Below are positions 1 through 11,723 of a stretch of DNA of 64,000 nucleotides, one piece after another. Origin of the DNA: Eleusine coracana subsp. coracana (taxonomy: Eukaryota > Streptophyta > Magnoliopsida > Poales > Poaceae); NCBI GenBank assembly GCA_032690845.1, contig CM064421.1, positions 44,506,963 to 44,570,962 on the forward strand. Direction: 5' to 3'. Under the pieces are notes generated by a model that was not told where the DNA came from, searched no databases, and was given only the letters and a program-made list of their open reading frames with translations. The translations under genes were made by a program, and so were the position numbers. Numbering within the stretch: position 1 is the first letter of the stretch; every line of letters begins with the position of its first letter.

Positions 1-3000
1 ATTGCAAATATGGCGAGCTGTTTGATTACATCGTTGAGAAAGGCAGGTTACAGGAAGCCGAAGCACGGCGAATCTTCCAGCAGGCAAGTGCCCATTCACT
101 CATTTATTCGTTTGTAGACCTTTTTATTTTTTGTGATAATAGTTAGTTGCTAATCAATTTTTCTTATTCATTGTTACTCATCAATGAGAATTTAAATGTG
201 CATTCAGTACATGATCCTCATGTGTTGCTGTGTTCATGTTTTTTTTCTTCACAAAAGTTGTTTAATGTGAAAGATATTAAACATGTTGACTTGCAGACTC
301 TCATGTGTTGCTATTGTGTTCATATTTTTTTTCTTCACAAAAGTTGTTTAATGTGAAAGATATTAAACATGTTGACTTGCAGACTTTCTGAGTTAATTGC
401 TTTGCCTTGGGACTGAGGTGAATGGTTAATAATTAATTCCTCTTCCTGAAGTGTAGGTTATGTTAGTGTCACTACTGGCATGTAGTTCAAACTTTAATCA
501 CAGGTAGAAACAATGTATCGGTTGAGGTGGAGTGTGCCTTTTAAAAGTGTTCTAATTTTGTTGAAATTAAGTTCATGGTTTGGCTCACTAGTTTTTTTTT
601 TTAATCTTATCTGTTTAAATTTTCTGAACAGATCATATCTGGCGTTGAATACTGTCACAGAAACATGGTCGTCCATCGTGATCTGAAGCCAGAGAATTTG
701 TTACTTGATTCAAAATTTAATGTAAAACTTGCTGATTTTGGATTGAGCAATGTCATGCATGATGGTCATTTTTTGAAGACTAGCTGCGGGAGTCCAAACT
801 ATGCTGCTCCAGAGGTAATTTATTTGCAGTACTGTTAGTCTGTCAGTCTATATCTTCATGCTCATTTTAAGTACATAGTGGGTGTTCCTTAACAGGTGAT
901 ATCTGGTAAACTATATGCTGGACCTGAGGTTGATGTATGGAGTTGTGGAGTGATCCTTTATGCTCTTCTTTGTGGTACCCTTCCATTTGATGATGAGAAT
1001 ATTCCGAACCTGTTCAAAAAGATCAAGGTGAGAAGCACTTACATGGGCTACTTCAATCTTGCAATGATTATTTGTTCTTTCATTCTGGAGATTTGATACC
1101 CAATGTTATGTGTATTTCAGGGTGGTATCTACACTCTTCCAAGTCATTTGTCTGCTTTGGCCAGGGACCTGATCCCAAGAATGCTTGTTGTTGATCCAAT
1201 GAAGAGAATCACCATTCGTGAAATTCGAGAGCATCAATGGTTCCAGATATGCCTTCCTCCTTACTTGGCAGTGCCCCCACGAGATACCTCACAGCAAGCC
1301 AAAATGGTATGTTCTCTATTTCACACTAAAGTGGTTATGGTGGTTGTACTAAAAACTTCCTAATTTTGCCCATTAATATGAATAAAATAAAACTCTCAGC
1401 ATTGAAATGACATCGATATTTCATGGAAATTTACTTTTCTAAGCATAACTATTTTCAAACTTCTGAACATATTATTCAGCAAAAAATCAATTAATAATTG
1501 TATTTCAAACTAATTCCTTACTGCCGGTAGTTTGAATTCAGTAGCAGCAACTTGTTTCATTGACTGGAACTGGCATGCTGAGATTTTCTTGCAATATCAC
1601 TTTTTAACGTATTTTAAAGGGATATTTGATGCATTATTCTTGAACCAATGTTACTCTACCTAGTCTACTATTTTTCTTCTCATGACAATGCCATAATGTT
1701 TTCACATGGTCAAATTTCTGAAGATTGATGAAGATACACTTCGAGATGTTGTTAACTTGGGATTTAACAAGGACCATGTGTGTGAATCACTGTGCAACAG
1801 ACTTCAAAATGAGGTATGAGCAAGCAATGTGAGCCTTCTGTTCAATTTGATGACTCTACAACTAATGTTTGACAAATTTCCCAGGCTACTGTTGCATATT
1901 ATTTACTCTTGGACAATCGGTTCCGTGCAACTAGTGGCTATCTTGGGGCAGATTATCAAGAAACAACGGTTAGTTCAGATCACACCCCTTCCCCCTGTGT
2001 CAGAGAAAGAAAATTCCTTTTCTTGTCAGTTTGTCACCCCACAAGAAAAACCTCTATGTCTTATTTTATGGAGCACTAGTGAATATCTAAATGTATGGTA
2101 TCTCCAGGATAGGAATTTGAATCAGCTAGCTTCAACGGAATCAGCTAGTTCTAGCACGAGGCATTATCTTCCAGGAAGCAGTGATGTTCATAGCAATGGA
2201 TTGCGGCCACATTATCCTGTTGAAAGAAAATGGGCTCTTGGACTTCAGGTCTGCATATTGTTTGTTTTGTTTTGCGTTGCTTTCTTTGTAAAATCTAGCA
2301 ATCATATTAATGTATCACTCAATCTACAGTCTCGTGCTCACCCTCGTGAGATAATGGTTGAGGTCCTAAAAGCACTTCAAGAGTTAAATGTCTGCTGGAA
2401 GAAAAATGGACACTACAACATGAAATGCAAATGGTGTTTCAAGCCTCCTGAAGTCAATGACATGTTAGATGTCAACAATAGCTTTCTTGGTGACTCGACG
2501 ATCATGGATAATGATAATGCAAATGGGACGCTACCTGCTGTGATCAAGTTTGAACTGCAGGTTTGTAATAGTTTTTCACAGTTTTAATTTTGGTTATCAT
2601 GAATACATTTTTTTTTAATATTTAACCCAGTAGTTTCTGACATTGGAACTTTATGATTATCTAGTTGTTGGAATGAGGATTGAGTAATACATTCCCTACT
2701 TACCTAGTTCTTCCAATTATGTGTTTTGTTTTGATATTTCCTAGCCTTCATGGTTTGTTACTTTGTGTTTTGATTTTACTTTTTTAGGATTATCTGTATA
2801 ATAATTGTAAACTGTTGGATCTAGATCTGATGGCTCAAAGCGGTGATTGAAAGTTGCCCAAACTTCCAGTCAGATGAAAATTAGCAAGTCCCGTTTGTTT
2901 TTGCTTTTGCATCAAGGAGTTCAGGCTCTTCTCCCTTTCTGATTTTGAAGTTGTACTACATATTTGGGATTTTTCTAGCATGTTATTATGAGCAACATGC

Positions 3001-3263
3001 ATCTGTCTAATGTTTGTGATATTTTGATCCAACAAACATTTTTCATTTTCAATACTACATTGCATGGAATGAGTGCACTGTAGATGTCACATTTCTTTTG
3101 TGTCTACTATATATGCTCTTTGGTGACGTGTTTGCTGAAATTTCTCCAGCTTTACAAGACGAGAGACTTCAAGTACCTGCTCGATTTGCAGAGAATTACT
3201 GGGCCGCACCTCCTTTTCCTGGATTTCTGTGCGGCCTTCCTTACCAAGCTCAGGGTTTTGTAG
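1..3263 (+). CDS. SnRK1: SnRK1 catalytic alpha subunit (KIN10/OSK type), 3' nine exons, 5' cut by window edge
   Basis: Serine/threonine kinase of the SNF1/AMPK family, the catalytic subunit of the plant low-energy sensor, acting in cytosol and nucleus. Exons: 1-83, 632-814, 896-1027, 1121-1306, 1724-1813, 1885-1968, 2108-2248, 2330-2560, 3150-3263; all junctions keep frame and give about 413 residues, so roughly 90-100 N-terminal residues (glycine loop, catalytic lysine) lie left of the window. Visible kinase motifs are the catalytic loop VHRDLKPEN, DFG, the activation loop LKTSCGSPNYAAPE with its phosphorylatable Thr, and DVWSCGVIL. A UBA-like segment (IDEDTLRDVVNLGFNKDHV...) spans exons 5-6. 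The C-terminal KA1/adenylate-sensor-like part (ending in LFLDFCAAFLTKLRVL) lies in exons 8-9. Intron 1 uses a GC donor (CAG|GCAAGT). The last intron holds a foldback repeat. The assignment is strong; which SnRK1 paralogue it is cannot be told. Confidence 0.96.
84..631 (+). other. GC-AG intron of SnRK1 with an internal tandem duplication
   Basis: The exon must end ...FQQ and resume IISGVEYC as in SnRK1 proteins. The only frame-correct junction is CAG|GCAAGT at 83/84 joined to an AG acceptor at 630-631. AG|GCAAGT is the consensus of the rare GC-AG class. Inside the intron a unit of about 82 bp is repeated in tandem (about 219-300 and 301-385); both copies carry CTTCACAAAAGTTG and end with GACTTGCAGACT. 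Confidence 0.85.
219..385. repeat. Tandem duplication, about 82 bp x 2, in SnRK1 intron 1
   Basis: Both units begin TCATGTGTTGCT, contain CACAAAAGTTGTTTAATG, and end ATGTTGACTTGCAGACT. They differ mainly by a small indel near the start. Both carry a TTGCAG string that looks like a 3' splice site, but neither follows a coding frame. Confidence 0.85.
2751..2885 (+). repeat. Foldback/MITE-like repeat, copy 1 (SnRK1 last intron)
   Basis: It shares TGGCTCAAAGCG, GATTGAAAGTTGCCC and CAGTCAGATGAAAATTA with copies at 11086-11236 (same strand) and 37611-37773 (opposite strand). The left end is the least clear of the three; no target-site duplication was found here. Confidence 0.7.
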
Positions 3264-4760
3264 TGTGCCCTGTTTGTCTTCAGAGTGCTGGATAACCAAA
3301 CCTGGGTTCTACCGAGTGGGGGTGGGGTTGTTCGCTTCAAGATAAATAAACGACACCATGTAAATAGGCACCTTTAATTTCTATCTCGTATTTGGATGAA
3401 GACAGCAAAACATGTTTTGAATGGCTAGGCTTGCGTTAAACGCTGAAAGGTTGGTCGTTTAACTTTTTATATTATATCCAGAAAGGTTAGTACTTTGCGT
3501 TTTCTGCAGACTACAGGCTGTGGCTTTGTGCCTGTGGTGCTGGGCGCTGGTGAGTGATGCTGCAGTGCAATTTTTTTTCCCTTTTCTGAGAACGCAAGGT
3601 CCGAGCTTCTGTCCGTATTAGTGTACATAATTTGTTTAGTTGTACTTGAAAACTTTGCAATTGCTAAGATTTTCTCAATAACTGATAACATATCTATGAA
3701 ATGTCATGCCACATGGCAACTGCTTTGTACAAAACATATAGACAATGATATAGAATACTTTTGGCAGCAATGCATGCTGAAAGTTAGCAAAATTTCTGGA
3801 GAACATGTGTACACCGGCCTCGGGCCCGCGTTCCCATCCTGCGTGTGGGCAATGCCCTTTCATGCTGGCCAACGAGTCCATTCAGTGACTAGTCATACTC
3901 AAGTCCTACGTTGTAATTGCAAACATATTGGTTCAACAAGGGATGTGTGCCTGGTTAATTTACCAGAGCATGAGCTATGATTCGATCAGACGACAGTTTT
4001 TCAAAACTTCCATAAACACTCAAGTACACAACATATCTAGAGAGAACTATGCAGCTTTGGCATTCTCGGTAAAAGCTCTATGTTGTCAGAATTGTTCGTA
4101 CACAAGTTTTTTTTTTTTTTGAAAATAGTGTAAGTAGCTTATAAGTGTACTTTTACACAATCGTAAAAGGTGTGAGTTTAGAAGTGGTATTTATTAAATT
4201 ATAGTGTTTACTATACAAATAATTTTAGAACAAACTTTAATCATCTACTCTTAATTAAAACAGGTGAACACGCTCATACAGTGTTGCACGGGTGAAAAAA
4301 GACTTCATACGGTGAACAACATCCCAGTTGCATGAGGAAAAAAGTTGTTCTAAACAGACTCCTACTTAGAAAACACTTCCATATGGGCTCCTACTTAGAA
4401 TACATATATACGGTGCTTTCTTTTATATAAATACAAAAATACGACTCATATTCAGAATAAAAGAGCATCCAAGTTTTTATAAATACAAAAACATGACTTC
4501 TACATAAAACAAAACAACATCTGAGTTGCATGAGAAAAAAAGTTATTCTAAAAAAAATTGACTTGACTCTCTTTTCGATAATAATTAATATGGTAGTGCA
4601 CGTTGACATGTTTATTTATTTTAACTAAGAGTATAGATTCAATCATGTGATAACGCACAAACACTTTGCTAATATCTTTACTCTTATTAATTTAGGTGTA
4701 GTCGTCTAGGTAATTTTTTTGTGTCCACGCGTAGTGTCCTATGTACGTAGCCATAAAAAT
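3264..4760. other. Intergenic region downstream of SnRK1; no gene recognised
   Basis: It includes the SnRK1 3' UTR. Short ORFs here have no recognisable motif. A block of about 40 bp beginning ACAACATC and containing AGTTGCATGAG occurs twice (about 4317-4358 and 4512-4553) about 196 bp apart. A string near 4283 (GTGTTGCACGGGTGAAAA) looks like a decayed transposon end. Confidence 0.6.
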
Positions 4761-4855
4761 CAAATTTGCCTGAAGGAGAGTCTGTCACGGACTCCGAGTT
4801 TGAGCCCTGTCGTGTGCCATCCAAACTTCGAGTTTCAGCACCACACCAGATGCCC

Positions 4856-5797
4856 AGCCTCTATATAAATTCGTCACCCCGAACGAGTTCGTCGAATCTC
4901 TGGCATTATAAGAGTCGTTGTTCAAGCGCCACCCTTTCTGACGATCGCCTTGCTCTGGTGTTTTTCTTGTCAATTTTTGTAGCCATTTGCCTCCTCCGGC
5001 GAGCTTCTGGCAAACGCCGCCTGCTTCCTGGCCGTCATGCCCATCGAGCTCTCGGCCGATACGTGATGCGCCCTGCATAATCCCGATCCCCTATTTATGC
5101 CTCATTTGGGACAGCTACCATGAGTAGCGATTCTGTGTAATGTTTGATTCTCGTCTAGGTGGATTGGAAAAAAATCGCGTCGAGGAGAAACTTCCCGTTT
5201 GGCTTCCTCGGCAGAATTGCTTCTGGCTGCACGGACGACGGCGCAAGACGAGAATCTCCAACGTGCGACAGCCATCTCGAGCGCGAGGGGGACTTCCAAT
5301 CTAAGCTCTCCGGCCCGCCATGCCTGCCCTCCTTCGTGCCAGTGTCGTCCTCAACGACGTGTGCGCTCCACTTCTCTTCATCGGCCTCGCAGGCCAGCGC
5401 CTCCACTGCCTCTCTCCTGGATAGCCCCTTCGTCGACGTCGAGCGACATCACATGAGCAGCAATGCATTCAGCGGCAGCGCCGACGAGCACTCTTTGTGG
5501 TCGCGCTCCTCGTCATCGTCTCTGGAGTCCTTCTCCGATGGCTCCTCGCTGTCGTCGAGCACCATGAGCCATTTGGAGAACACGCTCACCGCGTTCGCCA
5601 TGTTTGACCTTCTCCGGCGGCGGCCGACGGCCACCTCGGGAGCCCGGGGGAGGAGGAGGAGGGGGGAGGGGGGAGGGGTGTTTCGGCGGCATGCAGTAGC
5701 CGTCTTCAGACGTGGGGGTCGGGCAGCGACGACCAGGGCTTTGTACCGCCTATTCTCGAGCGCCGCGAGGGCCTCCTCTGACCTGGAAATCGACTAG
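4856..5797 (+). CDS. Unrecognised GC-rich ORF with TATA-like upstream sequence (possible gene or captured fragment)
   Basis: An uninterrupted frame of 212 codons runs from ATG 5159 to TAG 5797, preceded by a TATA-like string (TATATAAAT, about 4861). The product is rich in Ser, Thr and Arg (a run with LESFSDGSSLSSSTMSHLEN in the middle, an Arg/Gly-rich tail). The opposite strand is also open over long stretches, as expected of GC-rich DNA, so openness alone is weak evidence. I see no domain, signal peptide or membrane segment. The segment is far more GC-rich than its surroundings, which would fit a grass first exon or a gene fragment carried by a transposon. The function is unknown and the coding status doubtful. 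Confidence 0.25.
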
Positions 5798-5959
5798 GTT
5801 AGCTAGAATCGAGGGGGAGGGTGAATTCTGTGTTGTAGGCAAAACAACTTTTCTGAAAGAATCGCTTTGATTCTAAGCAGAGAGAGAAGCGAACCGTTTG
5901 GCTTCTCTTGTGGCTTAGATTTAATATAAGCAGGCTATAATCTCCCAAACGGAGTCTTA

Positions 5960-7276
5960 AACTTGTCGCCCACCCTTTGCCTCCATCATGGTGGCGGCGA
6001 CGTGCCCTACTATGGACTGGGAGGAAGGACACCCCGCCTCAGTCCGGAAATTGTAAGTTGGACTTTGTCCATAATAGCTTGATGGAAAATTAAACAAGAA
6101 AGAGAGTTTTGTTAATTTCTTTATATTATGTTGAGTGTTTTGTGAATCTTGTGGTTCATTAGAACTGGCTTCGATGAAGAAGTACAACGATACTCCAGGT
6201 CCGTCCACGCTGGTGAGGCAGCCAAGTCATTAAAATGCCTTTGACGTCAAGCACGCTAGCAAGTAATTTTTTTGCTTATCTAGAAAAAAATCTTGTTCAT
6301 CAAATAATTGGTACCCTGTTGTGATTATGATTTCGATGTAGTGTTTGATTGTTGAACTGCAGAAAAATGTTGATGAGAACCAGATCGTTAGACCAGGGCC
6401 GTGTGCCTCGTTCCATGACTTTGCTATTCATGGAGATGGGCTTCTGCAAAGAGACGGTTTTGAAATTCTTGTAAATTAAATTGTAAGTAGTAACTAATTT
6501 CTTTTTATTTGTTTTGGCTCCAGTATTTTCTTTCCACAACTTCTTCTGACTATGGGGACACCCAGACCAAAACATGGAATTATTACTCGAGCTTCTTCAC
6601 ATGACTATCAAGTTTCTGACTCATTTTCCTCTCAACTGGTTTGTGCTTGAAAATTTATAATAAATATAATGTAATCTTTTAATTTGTGCATGTCTGCCTT
6701 AAAATCAAAGTTTTTGTCCTGTCTTGGTCAGATGCATGTATATATGTCCAGCACTGATGCATTTTCATTTTTCAGCATCAATGAAAAACAGATATTTCTG
6801 CTCATAACTGCATTTTGGCTTTTTTTATAATATATATGTTTTTTGAAAAATGGATCACTATCTAGGATCAGTTACTCTTTTTATTATAGTGCAAAATGAA
6901 ATAAAATTAGAAGAGTTAAGCAACACATATGCCAGTAGGTGAATCAGATCATTATTTCTTGCCTAGCTTACTGCGGTCCCGTCATCCCTGTGAAAGTCGT
7001 CTTAGCATTTCCAGTTTGCATTCCTTAAGCTATATGAAAACCATGCTGATAAATATTACTGAATATAGTGAGTTTTATGTACACAATTAACTCGTGCTTC
7101 TATACAATATAATGAGTTTTTTAGCATTACAATATTGTAAGTTTTCAAATAGTCCCATGTACTGTGGTGACCCAAGAACTAATCGGGTCTCTTGGGGTTT
7201 TCCTCAACAAGCATCAAGTTGCATCCCGCATGAGAACTTGGCAAAAAAATCATCGAAACTGCTCTTAAAGTCATGG
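5960..7276 (+). pseudogene. Series of exon-like islands of unknown identity
   Basis: Several short stretches look like exons flanked by plausible splice signals: about 5988-6048 (ends before GTAAGTTGG); about 6160-6211 (after an AG, before GTGAGGC); about 6363-6454 (after CTGCAG, before GTTTTG); about 6521-6638 (after CTCCAG, before GTTTGTG); and about 7145-7275 (before GTAACTATT). One reading of the fourth contains MGTPRPKHGIITRASS and of the fifth NSPMYCGDPRTNRVSWGF. I could not join all of them in a single frame and recognise no family. They may be a real small gene, continuing the GC-rich ORF upstream, or a decayed fragment. Low confidence on structure and identity. Confidence 0.25.
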
Positions 7277-7784
7277 TAACTATTCTTTCCTCTTTTTAAA
7301 GATAATTTCATTAATCCATGTTGTTAGATATAAAGTTTTTTTTTGTTTCTTTTGGAATGTGGAGAGTGTTGATTACTTGATTAAAATGTAGAATACTATT
7401 TTGGCTATAACCATCAATATCTACATTTCTGTTATGCTCTTGTAACAATAATAAGTTCTTAAGTAGGATTTAATTATGTAGTTACAGATAATTTTCAAAT
7501 ACTTATATCATGCCTTAACTAATAGCATGGGTGAAACGAGTAAATCATACAACCTACATACAACTGATAGATATGAATGAAAAAGCTAAATGGGTATGAC
7601 ATTGTTCAACATCACTGTTTTTTTTTGGTACTGAATAAGCATTTGAATGTTAAAAGTTTAAATTGATCTTAAGATTGATAATTGACAAGTGACAATTCTA
7701 GATAACATGTCAATGCAATGAGGTGGCCGTGTTGATGATATATATGGTACACACACTGTTGCTTAACTAGTTTTTTACATGTGC

Positions 7785-9070
7785 GTAGGCATGACAACGG
7801 ACAAACTGCCCGCAAATAGGACCTAAGTTTGCCCGTGCCCGCGCCCGCAATCCGTGGGCAAAAAACGCCCGCAGGCATGTCCGTTTGCCCGCAAATACTG
7901 GCAACATTCAAGTCATCACAGACAAATACAGTAGCAAAAAACATCAATTTTTACAAAATAGCTAACATGGTCTAAGCCATAACAGGCAACATTCATCCAT
8001 CTCAACACTTCAAGTTCATAGCACTGCAACAATACAACAGTCACTTAACAACACACAAACAGCCATAAGACTTCAAGTTCATAATACTTTAACAAACAAC
8101 ATTACATAAATGAATCATTGCTTCCATCCATCTCATTCAGATTTAACACCTGAAACACATGATTCTTCCTTCATGTCTTCTTCATTCTCTTCAAGGCATG
8201 ACCAAAAGCTATTCACCCTACTTCCATCATCTTCACTCTAATATGTGCAAATACAAGCATGACATTTCAATCGTCACAAAATTCTGCTAGATAGTATAGA
8301 AATATTCATAAGCTAGGCATCACATACATCAGCTAGGCGCAACAGCATCTTAAAGTGTTGAATACATGCATCTCGTACCTGAAGACTTGTGATTGGCCGT
8401 AACTGATTGCAGGCTCCGCGGTGTGGACGAGCTCGGCGTGTCGCGCTTGGAGTTCATGACGGCTCGCGGTGTGCTGGTGGCTTGGGGAGGAGAAGAGCGA
8501 GTGGCGGTGAGGACGGCGTCGATCCGGCGAGGGCGCCGCAGCCTGGCGCATGGCGTGCACAAGCGCGGCCTGGCCTGGTGCGCGACGCGCGAGCGTGCCC
8601 TGCCCAGGTGCGTGGCGAGCGCGTGCGCGGCCTGCCCGGTGCGCGGCGAGCGCGTGCGCGGCCTGCCCCGGTGCGCGGCGAGCACGAGCACGGCAGCCTG
8701 GAGCCCTTGACGGCCTGGACGACGGCGTGAGCTGCTAGAGGTCGGGAGGTGGCAGCGGATTTGAGGGTGCCTGGTGGTCTGGTGGAGGTGGCGGCTGGGT
8801 GAGGGGACAGGGTGAGAAAACGAGTGGGGGAGTGGGAACCGTAGCGAATGCACGCTGCGTGTTTATACCATACGTCCCACATGTCAGCATTTCTATGCGG
8901 GTATGCGGATACGGGCAGAGCTTTTTTTTGCCCGTTAGCAAATGCCCGTTGGGCATTACTTGCCGCCCGCATCCGCGCCCGCGGACACAGATTCACGCCC
9001 GTATCCGCGCCCAACGGGTTTTTTGCCCGCGGGCGCACGGATAAATCAGACCCGTTGCTTTCTTTGCACG
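7785..9070. mobile_element. Probable non-autonomous hAT-like element with CCCGC-rich subterminal inverted repeats
   Basis: The left end begins TAGGCATGACAACGG, which resembles Ac/Ds-type hAT termini, followed by many CCCGC/CCCGTG strings (7806-7895). About 1.1 kb further on, the opposite-orientation cluster appears (8915-9053) with CCCGTT, CCGCGCCCGCGG and CCCGTTGC. The interior is AT-rich near 7.9-8.3 kb and very GC-rich at 8.4-8.8 kb. No transposase frame is seen. The right terminus is degenerate and I could not find an exact 8-bp target duplication, so the boundaries are approximate. Confidence 0.5.
8607..8700. repeat. GC-rich tandem repeat, about 31 bp x 3
   Basis: Three successive units begin GGTGCG(T/C)GGCGAGC and continue with GTGCGCGGCCTGCCC; the third is degenerate. 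It lies in the GC-rich core of the hAT-like element and explains the repetitive Arg/Ala/Pro shadow ORFs there. Confidence 0.75.
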
Positions 9071-11085
9071 TATGACACGCACATACGATATTTCATTCCT
9101 GCAATATATACTAACAACTTTATTAAGAAATTCACATACCGATTACCATGAGTGTACCTTAAGGTATCAGTAAAAGGAATTGAGTATGGATACTCTTTCG
9201 CATAGTCCTCCTACAAAAATAAAACAATATAGACCACAGTGGTGTACAGGAATCGGGTGCGTTTGGTTGGGCGCCAAGGAGAGATCTTGGATACAAAACA
9301 AAATATTTAGATTTGTGTAATTCCTTCCATGTTGAAGCCGCATAATCGGAATTACATGACATCCTACGATGTCCACAATCAATTTGGGACCTTGGGTACA
9401 AAACAAAATATAATATTTAGATTTATACTGGTGTTAAAAAAGAACAATTTCACTTATACTTAGTATAACCAGATTTCACTTATCATTTTTTATATTAATG
9501 CAAACAACAATAGAAATATCGATGCTCCAAGAGCAGCACAATTTAACTAGAAGATGCAAGCAATACAAGGGAGATTAACTCAAAGGCAGTTTTCGTATAA
9601 CATGTCTAAATGGTTACCTGTTACCCATCGAACTGAAACAAACAACCATAGGTTATAACAAATTAAAACAAAGTGTATAAAGAACCGTAGGGTAAAAAAA
9701 AAAACTTTGCTTATTCTAGCAACCCAGAAGTACTGTGAGCAACATTTCTCAGTCAAAGATGATGTATCAATGATTCAATCCGAATAGTTTGTTTTCTATA
9801 AAAAAAATAGGGCCACAAGGATGTCCCATTGATTCATACCTATTAACAAACGTACATGTTACACTTATTATCCCCTACAAATAATGTGTTTTTTAATCAG
9901 AAAATACAAACGGTCATGCTCACCGAACACAGCGCTTAGAGGTGTCAGATGTGTATATGATAAGAGCTGGCTCACCAGCATATTACCATATTTTGTTGAC
10001 TGACAGTATGGAGGCAAGTTCATGTCCAATAATGTAAAAACCATCCATCGTGTTGTCCAGACATACGTGGATATCTATAAACACGAGGATGCTCAAGTGG
10101 TTTTGGTCATGGGAGAAATTAGCAAGTAGGGTCAATGTCAACTTTAATAGTTGTATTCATCGACTATGTCATCATTAAGCATTCTAACTTTAATATGAAA
10201 ATCAAAACTTGAATCTTTAGACGAGATGCATTATTGGCAATTTGTTGCATTTGTTCTATAGTGTATTAGACTTTATTCAATTTGGTGTCCATGAAAATCT
10301 CAACTTTGATTTCTTTGTGGATCGTTGTGCTTTTCAACTTTTTAGCCCGTAGTAACGTACGGACACTTAACTAGTTATTTAAGTATAATGACATATTATT
10401 TTCTACTTATCAGGGAAAATAATCTTACATTTAGTATTAAGTTATACAATATAAAAGTAAAGGCTAAATATTTGGGAGATTTTTTTTATCAGTAAGATAA
10501 TTTTGAAGAATATACAACCAATATGACATGACCATTTCATCACGGCCCCATGATGGCTTGCCCCTCAGTGTGCGAGGCGGGACCCAAGAGTAAAAGCTGC
10601 GGTGGGCTAGGCTGACGGTGGCATCCGTTGAAAATTGTCTTACCACAGCTCTCGCCTTGGGCTCGCCTGAGGCCTGTAATACTATGAGTTTTGACCTACG
10701 TATTTAGGGATTAAGAAAGAATAAAAGTGTTGTCCTTTATTACTCTTTTCGTTTTTTATTATTGACACCATAGCACATTTGAAAAAGATTTTAATTGTTG
10801 ACGTCCTCTTCACCAATCTTATCTTTCTTCCATCGCTAACCCTGATTTAATTCTTTGATGAAAAATTCCTAAAAAATATCCATTGGTTTTTTATTTTATT
10901 TTAGGAAAAATCAAACAAATATGTTAGGTATATTTTTGTCATGGTTGTTGTCTTTTTTGATTCATGTATAGATCTAGAGGTTGCATTCAGTTCAAGTTGT
11001 CTGTGTATAAGAGAGATCATATGTCTAAAATATAGCTACATAGTTAATAGAAGTTACAATTTTCTTTTGCATATTTATTACATTC
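9071..11085. other. AT-rich intergenic DNA; no gene recognised
   Basis: Only short ORFs without motifs. A direct repeat containing TACAAAACAAAATAT occurs at about 9291 and 9397. A string near 10346 (CCCGTAGTAACGTACGGAC, then ACTTAACTAGT) resembles a common grass transposon terminus, but I could not find its partner. Confidence 0.55.
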
Positions 11086-11236
11086 CAATCGACTGATTTC
11101 AATCGATGGTTTGTTATTTTATGTTTTAATTTTTATATGATTATTTATATAATAATTATAAATCGTTCTATTTAAATTTGGTGGCTCAAAGCGATAATTG
11201 AAATTTACCCAAACTTTCAGTCAGCTGAAAATTATC
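11086..11236 (+). repeat. Foldback/MITE-like repeat, copy 2
   Basis: It begins CAATCGACTGATTTC and ends TTTCAGTCAGCTGAAAATTA. The interior shares GGTGGCTCAAAGCG with copy 1. Both ends carry the near-palindrome TTTCARTYGAYTRAAA, as the opposite-strand copy at 37.6 kb does. Confidence 0.75.
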
Positions 11237-11723
11237 AAGTTGTCTCTTAGCTATTTTAACTTAACCGATACATTATTATAAATTGTTGGTGTAATCATTC
11301 AATTATCCATTAATATTCATGGCTTCTAGAAAATGTTATAAACCATGATGAATATATGTATTTAAAAATAATCCATAAGAAAATAGGAATATTAATGTCT
11401 TGTATATTCTGTATGCCGTCTCAAGAATCAATGATACATAAGAAAATAGGAATATTAAAGATTCTGTCCACGCAAGCAACCCCCAACGCATTCGCCGCTT
11501 TACCAAACCACGAAACGCGCAAAAAGAAAATAAAAAAAGAGAAGGAAAACGGAAACCGAAAGGCGAAGGAAGGCCATTTCCATCTTGCAGTTGGGCACCG
11601 CGATTCCTCCACCGATCCATCCTCTCCTCGCGAAAAACCCAACTCCCAAGTCCCCGATCTCCCAAAGCTTTCTAGATCTCGAAACCCTCGTCGCCGCCGC
11701 CCGCCATCACCATCGCTGCCGCC

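Noticed and set aside
8350..9075. Several overlapping ORFs of 60-190 codons on both strands rich in Arg, Ala and Pro
   Set aside because: They arise from GC-rich tandem repeats and CCCGC arrays inside the hAT-like element; every frame is open and none has a domain.
10340..10375. CCCGTAGTAACGTACGGAC followed by ACTTAACTAGT, resembling a common grass transposon terminus
   Set aside because: No partner end or target duplication could be found, so no element could be delimited.
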